This document shows, piece after piece, positions 8,977 through 16,625 of a stretch of 64,000 bases of DNA. Both the position numbers and the translations under genes were made by a program. How positions within the stretch are numbered: position 1 is the first letter of the stretch; each line of letters starts with the position of its first letter. A model generated the notes under the pieces. That model searched no databases. It worked only from the letters and a program-made list of their open reading frames with translations, and was not told where the DNA came from. This DNA is from Kitasatospora xanthocidica (GTDB taxonomy: Bacteria; Actinomycetota; Actinomycetes; Streptomycetales; Streptomycetaceae): assembly GCF_014656195.1 (NCBI RefSeq), contig NZ_BNBY01000006.1:377301-441300 (forward strand), written 5' to 3'.

Positions 8977-9031
8977 ACTCACTCCAGTGAGTGAACGGCC
9001 TTTGGTTCTCACGCGACCGGCTCACTACGGT
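8977..9031 (+). promoter_or_regulatory. Promoter and small palindrome before the secreted-protein gene
   Basis: A possible -35 TTGGTT (9002-9007) and -10 TACGGT (9026-9031) are separated by 18 nt. Just upstream, ACTCACT-CC-AGTGAGT (8977-8992) forms a perfect 7-bp inverted repeat that could be a repressor or activator site. Predicted leader to the next start is about 90 nt. Confidence 0.45.
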
Positions 9032-9126
9032 GTGCCAGTCATTACCGACCAGGCGCGATGGCGGCCGCCCGGCCGTCGCTCCCGCGCACGTGGCCGGCCA
9101 CCGACGAGGACCCAAGGGGACGAACC

Positions 9127-9495
9127 ATGAAGCAGGCTCTCAAGGCCGCAGGCACCGCGGCGCTCGGCATCGCCATCGCGGCGGTCGGCGCCGGCACCGC
9201 CTCCGCCGACGCCGCCCCGGCGGCCGGCGGCCTCGGGCTGCCCACCGGCGCGGTGACGAACCCCGCGGTGACCGGGGCGGTCACCGACACCGCGGCCAAG
9301 CTGCCCGGCGGCGACAAGGTCACCGGCACGCTGGGCACCCTCGCCCCGAGCGTCGGTCACGCCGCCCCGGTCGAGGCGGCCCCGGTCGCCGGCGTCACCC
9401 AGCAGCGCGGCGCCGTCCCGAGCGTTCCGGGTCTCGACAAGACCCCGATCGGCGGGCTCACCGGCGCGCTGCCCCTGCCCGGCCTGGGTGGCTGA
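9127..9495 (+). CDS. Small secreted Ala/Gly/Pro-rich protein, unknown function
   Basis: 122 residues. ATG at 9127 follows AAGGGGA at good spacing. A Sec signal peptide is clear: MKQALKAAGT, a hydrophobic Ala/Gly/Ile stretch, and cleavage probably after TASADA near residue 30. The mature part is low-complexity and rich in Ala, Gly, Pro, Val and Thr (GAVTNPAVTGAVTDTA), has no cysteine, and ends LPLPGLGG. Such small exported proteins are common on streptomycete surfaces, but I recognise no family. It is monocistronic, ended by a 22-bp hairpin. Confidence 0.8.
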   Translation: MKQALKAAGTAALGIAIAAVGAGTASADAAPAAGGLGLPTGAVTNPAVTGAVTDTAAKLPGGDKVTGTLGTLAPSVGHAAPVEAAPVAGVTQQRGAVPSVPGLDKTPIGGLTGALPLPGLGG

Positions 9496-9513
9496 TCAGC
9501 GGCAAGCGGCACC

Positions 9514-9563
9514 ACGACGGGCCGCCCGCCCCCGGGATGAACCGGGGGCGGGCGGCCCGTCGT
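9514..9563. terminator. 22-bp hairpin between convergent genes
   Basis: Arms 9514-9535 and 9542-9563 are perfect complements over 22 bp with a 6-nt loop GATGAA. It ends the secreted-protein gene on the plus strand and the pspC-like gene on the minus strand. Confidence 0.85.
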
Positions 9564-9581
9564 CATGGCGCCCTCCGCAGC

Positions 9582-9767
9582 TCACGGCTCCTGGGGGAGG
9601 AGCAGCCAGAGGGCGAGGTAGAGCAGGAACTGCGGGCCGGGCAGCAGGCAGGAGAGCAGGAAGATCAGCCGGACGGTCCACGGGGTCAGGCCGAAGCGCT
9701 CGGCGATCCCGGCGCAGACGCCGGCGATGACGCGGTTGCGGCGGGGACGGGCGAGGCGCGCGCTCAT
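9582..9767 (-). CDS. PspC-domain small membrane protein
   Basis: 61 residues matching the PspC domain: a basic start (RPRRNRVIAGVCAGIAERFG), then LTPWTVRLIFLLSCLLPGP and a second hydrophobic stretch, ending LLPQEP. This is a minimal stand-alone PspC protein of the phage-shock/envelope-stress type, with two membrane segments. ATG at 9767 has GAGGTGGGGG just upstream, but this sits inside the end of a 26-codon mini-ORF whose TGA overlaps this ATG (ATGA). Translation may therefore be coupled to that mini-ORF. Expression conditions cannot be read from the sequence. Confidence 0.85.
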   Translation of the reverse strand: MSARLARPRRNRVIAGVCAGIAERFGLTPWTVRLIFLLSCLLPGPQFLLYLALWLLLPQEP

Positions 9768-9844
9768 GCCCCCACCTCGCTGCGCTCGGCAGGGGCATTC
9801 GCCCATGCGCGCCTTCTGACGACTCGCTCGCTTCGCTCGCTCAT
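9764..9844 (-). CDS. 26-aa mini-ORF (ERSER...AERSEVGA type) coupled to the pspC-like gene
   Basis: An ATG at 9844 with AGGAG 7 nt upstream opens a 26-codon frame. Its peptide begins MSERSERVVRRRAW and ends PAERSEVGA, and its TGA overlaps the downstream ATG by 4 nt. A second frame of exactly the same length and plan lies at 55221-55301 in the hut operon. Excluding the start, 16 of 26 residues are identical (ERSER, RR, NA, AERSE, GA), and several differences are third-base changes. The peptide is basic, charged and without hydrophobic segments. It may be a regulatory leader peptide or a mobile DNA repeat that tolerates translation; I know no assigned function. Confidence 0.6.
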   Translation of the reverse strand: MSERSERVVRRRAWANAPAERSEVGA

Positions 9845-9845
9845 G

Positions 9846-10204
9846 ATGGTCTCCTGATCTGTCCGCACGGTGGCGGCCCGGTCCGGCCGGTCCGGCGGGC
9901 GTACGTCCATACTCCGCCGTCGACGCCCGGGAATCCTCCGCCCGCCAGGTGATTCCGTACCCCGACGGGTCACCGGGGAGGCGTAGCCGGACGTCGGGGT
10001 CCCCCTCAGGGTCACCCTGAGGACGATCGTCCCCGGCGCCCGGGACGAAGGCCTCCACCCTCCCGTCACGGGCACGTGGAAACGGCTCGGTATGATGCCG
10101 CAGTCGCTGTTGGTCGGGGGGCAGAACATCGGCGCGCCATCGCCAGGAAATGGCCTCTCTCGCAAGCGATTTCACGTTCCGTTGGGCTCTGTCCGAATTC
10201 TCTC
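9846..10204. other. Divergent intergenic region with a CCTCAGGG palindrome
   Basis: About 360 bp between the leftward mini-ORF/pspC genes and the rightward surface-protein gene. A perfect inverted repeat CCTCAGGG-TCA-CCCTGAGG (10004-10022) is a good candidate operator for one of the two. I see no convincing gene here; the open frames are GC-skew shadows. Confidence 0.45.
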
Positions 10205-11581
10205 GTGGGGTTGAAATTGCGCACTCGGCATCGCAGATTCCTGGCCGCGACCGCCGCCGTCACACTGGCCTCCGGTGTGGCCGTCGTCGAGGCCCCGGCC
10301 GTCTCCGCCGCCTCGGGGGCCGTCGCGACGCCCCAGGGCGGCCAGGCCCAGCCCTCGCCGGTCACGGTCGCGCTCGCGGGCCTGCCCGGCACCGTGAAGA
10401 CGGGCGGCGCGCCGGTGGAGTTCACCGGGACGCTCAAGAACACCGCCGACCACCCGGTGGACGTGGCGGCGGCCACCTTCGTCATCGCGGACACCGGCAC
10501 CGGCACCAAGCAGAGCCAGTTCAAGCTGGAGTACCAGGCGCCCGGCGGTACGCAGTGGCAGGACGCCAAGGTGAACGCCGCGAGCGTCGGCGGCGTCTGG
10601 GAGCTCGGCCGGCCCGCCGTGCCGCACCTGGCGGCCGGTGCCGAGGCCGTCTACCGGCTCCGGCTCACCGTCGCCGCCGACGCCCCGGCCGGGCGGGTGA
10701 CGCCGGGCTTCACCGCCGTCGTCTCGGACCCCACGCTGCCGCCGGAACAGCGCGTCTCCACCGCGCTGAGCGGCTACCCGGACCTGGTCATCACCCCGGC
10801 GGTCGCGCCGACCACCCCGGCCCCCACGCCCGCCGCCACCCCCGACGCCAGGCTCGACGGACTGCCCGCCGCCTTCACCGCGGGCGGCGAGCCGAAGCCG
10901 TTCAAGCTGGTCTTCGTGAACAACAGCGGCCGGGACCTCCGGATCCTGCCCGCGATCGTGTTCCAGGGAGCCACCGAACTCCCCTCCGAAGCCGTCAGGT
11001 TCGACTTCCGGATGGTCGGCGGGGAGTGGCTGGAGGGCACCCCCGGCGGCAACTCGGAGCACCCGGGCTGGCTCTACTACGGGCTGCGGACCGGGGACAA
11101 GAGCACCGACGTGATCCTCCTGGCGAAGGGCGAGACCCGCACGATCGACGTCCGGCTGTCCTTCACCAAGGACGCCCCGGCCGGCGCCCAGTCCCTGGCG
11201 GCGCTGGCGGGCAGCCTGCCCGGCGCCGGCGAGAGCGGCGCCGAGGCGTCCAGCCCGAAGGCCGGCTTCACGATCGAGGCCGCGGCGACCACCGCCCCGC
11301 CGGCCCCCACCTCCCCGGCCGCCCCGACGCCGACCACCGCCCGGCCGTCCATCGCCCCGGTGGTCCCGGTCACCCAAGCCACCAGCGCGGAGCCCAGCCC
11401 GGTGGCGATCGGCATGCCGGTGGTCGCCGCCCCTGCCCCGGCCCAGGCCCCGGCAGCGGGCCCCCGGCTGGCCTCCACCGGCGGCGGCTCCGCCTCGGAG
11501 CCGATGGCGATCACCGGCGCGGTCGCGATCGCCCTCGGCGTGGGCACGCTGGTCGTGGCGCGCCGCCGCAAGCACATCTGA
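10205..11581 (+). CDS. Sortase-anchored cell-surface protein (LAxTG signal)
   Basis: About 458 residues. It begins with a basic signal peptide (RTRHRRFLAATAAVTLASG) probably cut after EAPAVSA. Two similar beta-rich, probably Ig-like/DUF11-like regions follow (around residues 45-185 and 210-340). A long Pro/Thr/Ala-rich linker comes next, and then a C-terminal sorting signal: LASTG, a hydrophobic helix (AITGAVAIALGVGTLVV) and the basic tail ARRRKHI. LAxTG is the motif used by class E sortases in streptomycetes, so covalent wall attachment is likely. The exact start is unclear: GTG 10205 and TTG 10211 or 10217 are all in frame, and none has a strong ribosome site. Confidence 0.82.
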   Translation: MGLKLRTRHRRFLAATAAVTLASGVAVVEAPAVSAASGAVATPQGGQAQPSPVTVALAGLPGTVKTGGAPVEFTGTLKNTADHPVDVAAATFVIADTGTGTKQSQFKLEYQAPGGTQWQDAKVNAASVGGVWELGRPAVPHLAAGAEAVYRLRLTVAADAPAGRVTPGFTAVVSDPTLPPEQRVSTALSGYPDLVITPAVAPTTPAPTPAATPDARLDGLPAAFTAGGEPKPFKLVFVNNSGRDLRILPAIVFQGATELPSEAVRFDFRMVGGEWLEGTPGGNSEHPGWLYYGLRTGDKSTDVILLAKGETRTIDVRLSFTKDAPAGAQSLAALAGSLPGAGESGAEASSPKAGFTIEAAATTAPPAPTSPAAPTPTTARPSIAPVVPVTQATSAEPSPVAIGMPVVAAPAPAQAPAAGPRLASTGGGSASEPMAITGAVAIALGVGTLVVARRRKHI

Positions 11582-11589
11582 GCCCGGAC

Positions 11590-11649
11590 ACGCCGGAAGG
11601 CCCGTCCGTCCCCGCTGCGTGAGCGGGTGACGGACGGGCCTTCCGGCGT
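11590..11649. terminator. 21-bp hairpin between convergent genes
   Basis: Arms 11590-11610 and 11629-11649 pair perfectly over 21 bp, and the loop itself holds a 6-bp stem (CCCGCT/AGCGGG). It serves the surface-protein gene and, from the other side, the proline-rich membrane-protein gene. Confidence 0.85.
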
Positions 11650-11681
11650 TCGTACGGCGGGCGCGGGCCTGGGCCCTGCCG

Positions 11682-12242
11682 TCAGCCCGCCTGCGGCGGC
11701 TGCGGCTGCCCGGGCTGGGCCGGCGGCGCGGGCTGCGCGTACGGGTTGTCCGCCACCGGCTGCGGCGGGACGGCCGGCTGGTAGGCCGCGGCGCCCTGCG
11801 GCGGCACGGGCGGAGCCGCCTGGGGCGCGGCCGGCGGGACGGGCGCGCCCGGCTGGTACGGCGCCTGCGGGGCGTTGGGGTTGTACGGCGCGTTCGGGTT
11901 GTACGGCGCCTGGGGGGCGTTGGGGTCGAACGCGGCGGCCTGCGGGGCCGGCAGCTGCTTGGCGTTGCTGCGCTCCACGAGCGCCTTCACCGAGCCGACG
12001 ATGATCGCGACCGGCAGGATGAACACCTTGAAGAAGATGTAGTACGTGCCGCCCTCGAAGACGAACACGAGGTAGTAGGCGTACCCCAGGAAACCGAGGC
12101 CGACCACGACGTTGAGGATCCGCAGGCCGACCTTCAGGCCGCCGGCGACGGCGCCGAGGCCCAGCATGAGCACGCCGCTGACCGCCAGCAGGACGGCGTA
12201 CCAGGAGAAGAGCGGTTCGGCGCTGAAATCGAGATTGTTCAA
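11682..12242 (-). CDS. Membrane protein with proline-rich cytoplasmic tail
   Basis: 186 residues from a TTG at 12242, chosen because AGGAAA lies 6 nt upstream; the longer frame from 12272 lacks one. Residues 1-100 hold about four hydrophobic helices (FSWYAVLLAVSGVLMLGLGA, VVVGLGFLGYAYYLVFVF, IFFKVFILPVAIIVGSV). The last 85 residues are Pro/Ala/Gln-rich with repeats of PYNPNAP and QAPYQPG, typical of disordered interaction tails. No family function recognised. Monocistronic and divergent from the PhzF-like gene. Confidence 0.8.
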   Translation of the reverse strand: MNNLDFSAEPLFSWYAVLLAVSGVLMLGLGAVAGGLKVGLRILNVVVGLGFLGYAYYLVFVFEGGTYYIFFKVFILPVAIIVGSVKALVERSNAKQLPAPQAAAFDPNAPQAPYNPNAPYNPNAPQAPYQPGAPVPPAAPQAAPPVPPQGAAAYQPAVPPQPVADNPYAQPAPPAQPGQPQPPQAG

Positions 12243-12389
12243 GGGGGGTTTCCTGTGAGAGGGAAGAAACAACGGCAGAACCGTTTCGGGGACGAGAGCG
12301 CACAGTACTGGAGACGGCCGACATCCGTCGTCGCCTTTACATCACGGTGTCGTTGCGCTCTGCCGCCGCGGCAATTGACGAGGTGGGAA

Positions 12390-13064
12390 ATGACTGATTA
12401 TGAGGTGCTGCGGGTCTTTTGCGGGCCTGACGGGCGGTACGGGAACGAGCTCGGCGTCGTGCGCGACGGCGCCGCCGTGCCCGAGCGCGCGGACCGGCAG
12501 TGGATCGCGGGCGAACTCGGCTTCAGCGAGACGGTGTTCGTCGACGACCCGGAGCGCGGGGAGATCGACATCTACACCCCGACGCTGCGCCTGCCCTTCG
12601 CCGGCCACCCGTGCGTGGGCGCGGCCTGGCTGCTCGGCGTGGACCGGCTGGTCACGGCCGCCGGCGTGGTGGGCGTACGGCGCGCGGACGGGCTGACGCT
12701 GATCGAGGCCCGGCCGGAGTGGGCCCCGCCGCGGACGCTGCGGGAGTACGGCTCGGCGGCCGAGGTGGAGGCGCTGGAGGTGCCGCCGCCCGGGGAGTGG
12801 GTCTACGCCTGGGCCTGGCAGGACGAGGCGGCGGGCACCGTCCGGGCGCGGGGCTTCCCCGGGCGGGGGGACGGCATCGACGAGGACGAGGCGACCGGTG
12901 CGGCCGCCCTGTTGCTGACCGCGCGGCTCGGGCGGGCGCTGACCGTCACGCAGGGCCGCGGCTCGCTGCTGCTGACCGGGCCGCGCCCGGGCGGGCTGAT
13001 CGAGGTCGGCGGCCGGGTGGTGCCGGGGCCGGCTCAGCGTCCGGGCGGCGTCGGCTCCGCGTAG
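12390..13064 (+). CDS. PhzF family isomerase/epimerase-like protein
   Basis: 224 residues. PhzF enzymes have two pseudo-symmetric hotdog-like halves and isomerise small carboxylic acids. Family landmarks are visible: the N-terminal GNELGVV (where GNPLAVV is usual), PFAGHPCVGAAWLLG, and the C-terminal DEDEATGAAALLL. It is some 40-60 residues shorter than typical members, mainly in the second half, so activity is uncertain. ATG at 12390 has GAGGTGGG 5 nt upstream. Its last 31 bp overlap the 3' end of the convergent VanZ-like gene. Physiological substrate unknown. Confidence 0.85.
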   Translation: MTDYEVLRVFCGPDGRYGNELGVVRDGAAVPERADRQWIAGELGFSETVFVDDPERGEIDIYTPTLRLPFAGHPCVGAAWLLGVDRLVTAAGVVGVRRADGLTLIEARPEWAPPRTLREYGSAAEVEALEVPPPGEWVYAWAWQDEAAGTVRARGFPGRGDGIDEDEATGAAALLLTARLGRALTVTQGRGSLLLTGPRPGGLIEVGGRVVPGPAQRPGGVGSA

Positions 13065-13642
13065 GCGCGCGGGCGGGCGGCGGGCGCGACGGCCGCCACC
13101 CTGGCGACGGCGGACACCGGCGGGACGCCCGGCACGGCCGCCCGGGGGGCCCGCGGCCGCCGCTCCCGCAGCAGGTGCCGCAGGCCGGGGACCAGGGCGA
13201 GGTGGGCGCCGCCCACGCCGATCACGGCGAACAGTATGTGGTCCACGTTGAGGACGTGCCCGGGCGTCCAGGAGGAGAGGAACTCCAGCCCGGTCGCCAG
13301 CAGCGCGGACACGCCGGTGGTGCGCAGGAAGGACGGCAGCCAGGGGGCCCGGAGGCGGCCGCCGGCCAGCGGCAGGAGGACGCCGAGCGGGGCCAGCAGC
13401 AGGAACTCGCCGAACACCTGCCAGGCGCTGGAGGAGCGGAGCGAGGCGAACGGGGTCAGGTTGGCGTCGTACACCCAGGCCACCGGCAGCGGTCTCAGGA
13501 CCAGCCAGAGCACCAGCGCCAGGTGGCAGGCCAGGCCCGCCAGTCCGGCCGACCGGAGGGATCGGTGCACGACCGCCGCCGGGCTGCTCTCGGTCCCCGC
13601 GCCGGAACGCTCGTCGCGTGTCCTGGTGCCATCTCGCTGCAC
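13034..13642 (-). CDS. VanZ-like family membrane protein
   Basis: 202 residues with four to five hydrophobic segments. The VanZ domain pattern appears: VLRPLPVAWVYDANLTPFAS, the membrane stretch EFLLLAPLGVLLPL, LEFLSSWTPGHVLNVDHILF, ending in a basic Pro/Arg-rich tail. VanZ of enterococci raises teicoplanin resistance by an unknown mechanism; streptomycetes carry several such proteins and resistance cannot be assumed. ATG at 13642. The 3' end overlaps the convergent PhzF-like gene by 31 bp. Confidence 0.82.
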   Translation of the reverse strand: MQRDGTRTRDERSGAGTESSPAAVVHRSLRSAGLAGLACHLALVLWLVLRPLPVAWVYDANLTPFASLRSSSAWQVFGEFLLLAPLGVLLPLAGGRLRAPWLPSFLRTTGVSALLATGLEFLSSWTPGHVLNVDHILFAVIGVGGAHLALVPGLRHLLRERRPRAPRAAVPGVPPVSAVARVAAVAPAARPRAYAEPTPPGR

Positions 13643-13734
13643 GGGGGGAAGGACGTGAGCCGGTGGCGCGGCGGTTCCACGCCGGGCGTGAACATTCCAG
13701 GCCGCGCCCCCGGCGCTCGCCGCGCCGGCCCGGG

Positions 13735-14055
13735 CTACTTGCAGGGGGCGGCCGTCGGCACCGCGCCGAAGACGTTGTCCGGCGGCGGGCTGCCCGGTGT
13801 CACCGGGGTGGGCGAGGGGCTCGGGCTCGCGGTGCCCTTGACGGCGCCGCGGGCCGGGGTCACCAGCGGTGCGGGGCCGGGCGGGGTGACCAGGGCCGTC
13901 GGTATGTGCGGGGCGGTCGGGCAGGCCGTGCGGCTGGCCGGGGCGCCCGCGTCGACCGGTACGGCGGTCGGCCGGATGCCGCAGCCGGAGGCCAGCGCGA
14001 GCAGGAACAGCACGCCGGCGGCGCGGCGCAGGGTGGTGCGGGTGGGGGCGGTCAC
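13735..14055 (-). CDS. Lipoprotein encoded with the AfsQ system
   Basis: 106 residues. GTG at 14055 overlaps the afsQ2 stop by 4 nt (GTGA), so it is co-translated with the kinase. It has a lipobox: basic start (TRTTLRRAAG), hydrophobic core, then LALASGCG with the lipidated Cys near residue 25. The rest is a Pro/Thr/Ser-rich, probably disordered chain with two cysteines. In S. coelicolor a lipoprotein gene also accompanies afsQ1-afsQ2. A role in signal input to the kinase is plausible but not shown by the sequence. Confidence 0.85.
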   Translation of the reverse strand: MTAPTRTTLRRAAGVLFLLALASGCGIRPTAVPVDAGAPASRTACPTAPHIPTALVTPPGPAPLVTPARGAVKGTASPSPSPTPVTPGSPPPDNVFGAVPTAAPCK

Positions 14056-15599
14056 GTGGCGTCCTTGTCCTCGGCGGCGTCGCGCGCGGGGCCGCCCTCG
14101 GCCACGCCCGCGGACGGCGGAGGCGGCGGGGTCAGCGGCAGCGTCAGGGTGAACACCGCGCCGACCTCCCCGTTCGCCGCCGTGATCGTCCCCCCGTGTA
14201 TCTGCGCGTTGGCCATCGCGATGGACAGGCCCAGACCGCTGCCCTCCGAGCGGGCCCGCCCCCGGTCCGCCTTGTAGAACCGGTCGAAGACGTGCGGCAG
14301 CACGTCCTCGGGGATGCCCGGGCCGCTGTCGGAGACCTCGATCACGACCGACTCCCCGGTCTGCCGGACCTTCACCCGCACCGGCGAGCCGCCGTGCTTG
14401 AGCGCGTTGCCGATCAGGTTGGCGAAGACCACGTCGAGCCGGCGCGGGTCGACCACGGCGAGGACCCCGCGCGGGGCGTCCAGTTCGACGGCGTCGTACC
14501 AGGCCCGGCCGTCGATGCAGGACATGATCAGGTCGGCGACGTCCACCTCGTCGGCGACCAGCTTGGCGGTGCCCGCGTCGAAGCGGGTCACCTCCATCAG
14601 GTTCTCGACCAGGTCGGACAGCCGCCGGGTCTCGCTGACCACCAGCCGGACGGCCGGCTCGATCATCGGGTCCAGCGACTCGGCCTCGTCCTCCAGGATG
14701 TCGGTGACCGCCGTCATCGCGGTCAGCGGGGTGCGCAGCTCGTGCGACATGTCGGCGACGAACCGCCGGCTCTGCGCCTCGCGCGCGCTCAGCTCCTCGA
14801 CCTGCTCGTGCAGCTGCTCGGCGGTGCGGTTGAAGGTCCGCGCCAGGTCGGCGAGTTCGTCCGAGCCGTCGACTTCGAGCCGGGTGTCCAGGTGTCCCTC
14901 GCCGAGTCGCCGGGCGGCGTCGCCGAGCCGCTTGACCGGCCGCAGCACGGTGGCCGAGGCGGCCTGGGCGAGCAGCGCCGAACCGATCAGCGCGAGCAGG
15001 GTGGCGATGGCCAGCGACCAGCCCAGGGTGTTGAGGTCGGCCCGCTCGTTCTCCAGCGACTTGAACATGTACGCCGTCGGGCCGCCCGGCACCACCTTGG
15101 TGCCGCCGATCACGAACGGCCGGCCGCCCAGGTTCTGCCGCTGCCAGTACAGGTGGTACGGGTACGGGTTGCTCTCGGAGACCTCGCGCGGCTTGGCGAC
15201 CGTGGACTGCAGCGCGGCCGGTACGTCGGCGAGCGTGAAGCGGGTCGGGTCGGAGGAGGCCGCGGCGCACTCCGGGTGCGCCGGGTCGACCACCACCACG
15301 TCGTAACTCAGGCCGGAGCTGGCGACGTTGGAGGCCAGTGCGGCCAGCTCCGGGCAGGCGGCGTTCAGCGGCAGCTCGGAGACGTTGCGGCTGAGCGAGA
15401 CCCGGAAGTCGTTCAGCGCGGTGTCCTGGGCGCGCTTGAGCACCGCGTCGCGGTTCAGCCAGTACGCGATGCCGGAGGCCGAGACGGCGGCGAGCAGCGC
15501 GACCGCCGCGAACACCGCGATCAGCCGGACCCGCAGGGAGCGCAGCCGGCGCCACCGGGCCGCCGGGAAGCGCCGGGCAGTCGTCTGATGGTCAGTCAC
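14052..15599 (-). CDS. afsQ2: Sensor histidine kinase AfsQ2
   Basis: 515 residues. Membrane helix 1 lies at about 24-46, an extracytoplasmic sensor region at 47-190 (two cysteines, Cys82 and Cys111), helix 2 at about 192-214, HAMP to about 270, then HisKA with the phospho-acceptor in MSHELRTPL (His286). The HATPase domain follows with the N box (ANLIGNALKHGG), SDSGPGIP, DRFYKAD and GSGLGLSIA. The C-terminus adds a Pro/Ala tail. It lies 78 bp downstream of afsQ1 in the same orientation. In S. coelicolor AfsQ1/Q2 responds to nitrogen status (glutamate) and controls antibiotic production and sigQ; that role is transferred here by similarity and synteny. Confidence 0.93.
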   Translation of the reverse strand: MTDHQTTARRFPAARWRRLRSLRVRLIAVFAAVALLAAVSASGIAYWLNRDAVLKRAQDTALNDFRVSLSRNVSELPLNAACPELAALASNVASSGLSYDVVVVDPAHPECAAASSDPTRFTLADVPAALQSTVAKPREVSESNPYPYHLYWQRQNLGGRPFVIGGTKVVPGGPTAYMFKSLENERADLNTLGWSLAIATLLALIGSALLAQAASATVLRPVKRLGDAARRLGEGHLDTRLEVDGSDELADLARTFNRTAEQLHEQVEELSAREAQSRRFVADMSHELRTPLTAMTAVTDILEDEAESLDPMIEPAVRLVVSETRRLSDLVENLMEVTRFDAGTAKLVADEVDVADLIMSCIDGRAWYDAVELDAPRGVLAVVDPRRLDVVFANLIGNALKHGGSPVRVKVRQTGESVVIEVSDSGPGIPEDVLPHVFDRFYKADRGRARSEGSGLGLSIAMANAQIHGGTITAANGEVGAVFTLTLPLTPPPPPSAGVAEGGPARDAAEDKDAT

Positions 15600-15677
15600 A
15601 GGAGCCTGTCGTGATGCGGGCGGTCAGGAGTCGGACGGGTCGGGCCGGACGGGTCGGGCCGGGTCGGTCGGCGCCGG

Positions 15678-16355
15678 TCAGGCCGGCGGGTCCAGCCGGT
15701 AGCCGACCCCGCGCACGGTGCGGATCAGGGTCGGCGCGGACGGCACGTCCTCGACCTTGGCCCGGAGCCGCTGCACGCAGGCGTCCACCAGGCGGGAGTC
15801 GCCCAGGTAGTCGTGCTCCCAGACCAGCCGCAGCAGCTGCTGGCGGGAGAGCGCCTGCCCGGGGCGCCGGCTGAGCTCCAGCAGCAGCCGCAGCTCGGTC
15901 GGGGTGAGCTGGAGGTCCTGCCCGTCCTTGGTGACGGTCATCGCGGCCCGGTCGATCACCACGCTGCCGTACGCGGAGGAGTCGGAGCTCTCCCGCTCGC
16001 CGCGGCGCAGCACCGCCCGGATCCTGGCATCCAGCACGCGCGGCTGCACCGGCTTCACCACGTAGTCGTCCGCGCCGGACTCCAGGCCGACCACCACGTC
16101 GATGTCGTCCGAGCGGGCGGTCAGCAGGATGATCGGCAGCTGGTCGGTGCGGCGGATCCGGCGGCAGACCTCGAAGCCGTCGATTCCGGGCAGCATCACG
16201 TCCAGGACGATCAGGTCGGGCCGCTGCTCCTTGAAGAGCCTCAGGCCGTCCTCGCCGGAGGCGGCGGTGGCCACGCGGTGGCCCTGGCGGGTGAGAGCGA
16301 GTTCGAGGCCGGTCCGGATGGCGTCGTCGTCCTCGATCAATAGGAGGAAAGGCAC
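15678..16355 (-). CDS. afsQ1: Response regulator AfsQ1 (OmpR/PhoB type)
   Basis: 225 residues, the same length as S. coelicolor AfsQ1. The receiver begins at LLLIEDDDAIRTG, with the phosphorylated Asp52 in LIVLDVMLPG and the switch Lys in YVVKP. The winged-helix output domain ends TLIRTVRGVGYRLD. GTG at 16355 was chosen as the family start; the upstream in-frame extension is not receiver-like. It is divergent from sigQ, and an exact GTnAC-N6-GTnAC box lies in the 270-bp gap. From recall the sequence is very close to S. coelicolor AfsQ1, so the assignment is firm. Confidence 0.95.
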   Translation of the reverse strand: MPFLLLIEDDDAIRTGLELALTRQGHRVATAASGEDGLRLFKEQRPDLIVLDVMLPGIDGFEVCRRIRRTDQLPIILLTARSDDIDVVVGLESGADDYVVKPVQPRVLDARIRAVLRRGERESSDSSAYGSVVIDRAAMTVTKDGQDLQLTPTELRLLLELSRRPGQALSRQQLLRLVWEHDYLGDSRLVDACVQRLRAKVEDVPSAPTLIRTVRGVGYRLDPPA

Positions 16356-16484
16356 GGCCCCATTTTGGCCCACCCGCAGCCCCGAATCACCCCCCGGGCC
16401 GATCACGTCCCGCACGGGAACCGGAAGCACCGCCACCGGCGTCCGGTTCGGAGGGAGGCGGACCGGGACGAAAGGCCCCCGCCT

Positions 16485-16500
16485 GTGACACCCCTGTGAC
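16485..16500. promoter_or_regulatory. AfsQ1-type binding box between afsQ1 and sigQ
   Basis: GTGAC-ACCCCT-GTGAC (16485-16500) matches exactly the published AfsQ1 motif GTnAC-N6-GTnAC. It lies 125 nt upstream of the sigQ start and 129 nt upstream of afsQ1. In S. coelicolor AfsQ1 binds the sigQ upstream region. Confidence 0.8.
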
Positions 16501-16625
16501 AGTCGGCGGACAGCGCCATCACAACCGGCGGGCAGGATTTTCCATGTCGCCGCAGGACAGCGGGCCGAAGAGGCCGGCTGGAGGGCGGCTACCGGAACCG
16601 CTCGTACCGACCCAGGGGGCGCACG

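Noticed and set aside
13034..13064. Frameshift or mis-assembly at the overlapping ends of the PhzF-like and VanZ-like genes
   Set aside because: A 31-bp tail-to-tail overlap is ordinary; both C-termini are low-complexity and need no correction.
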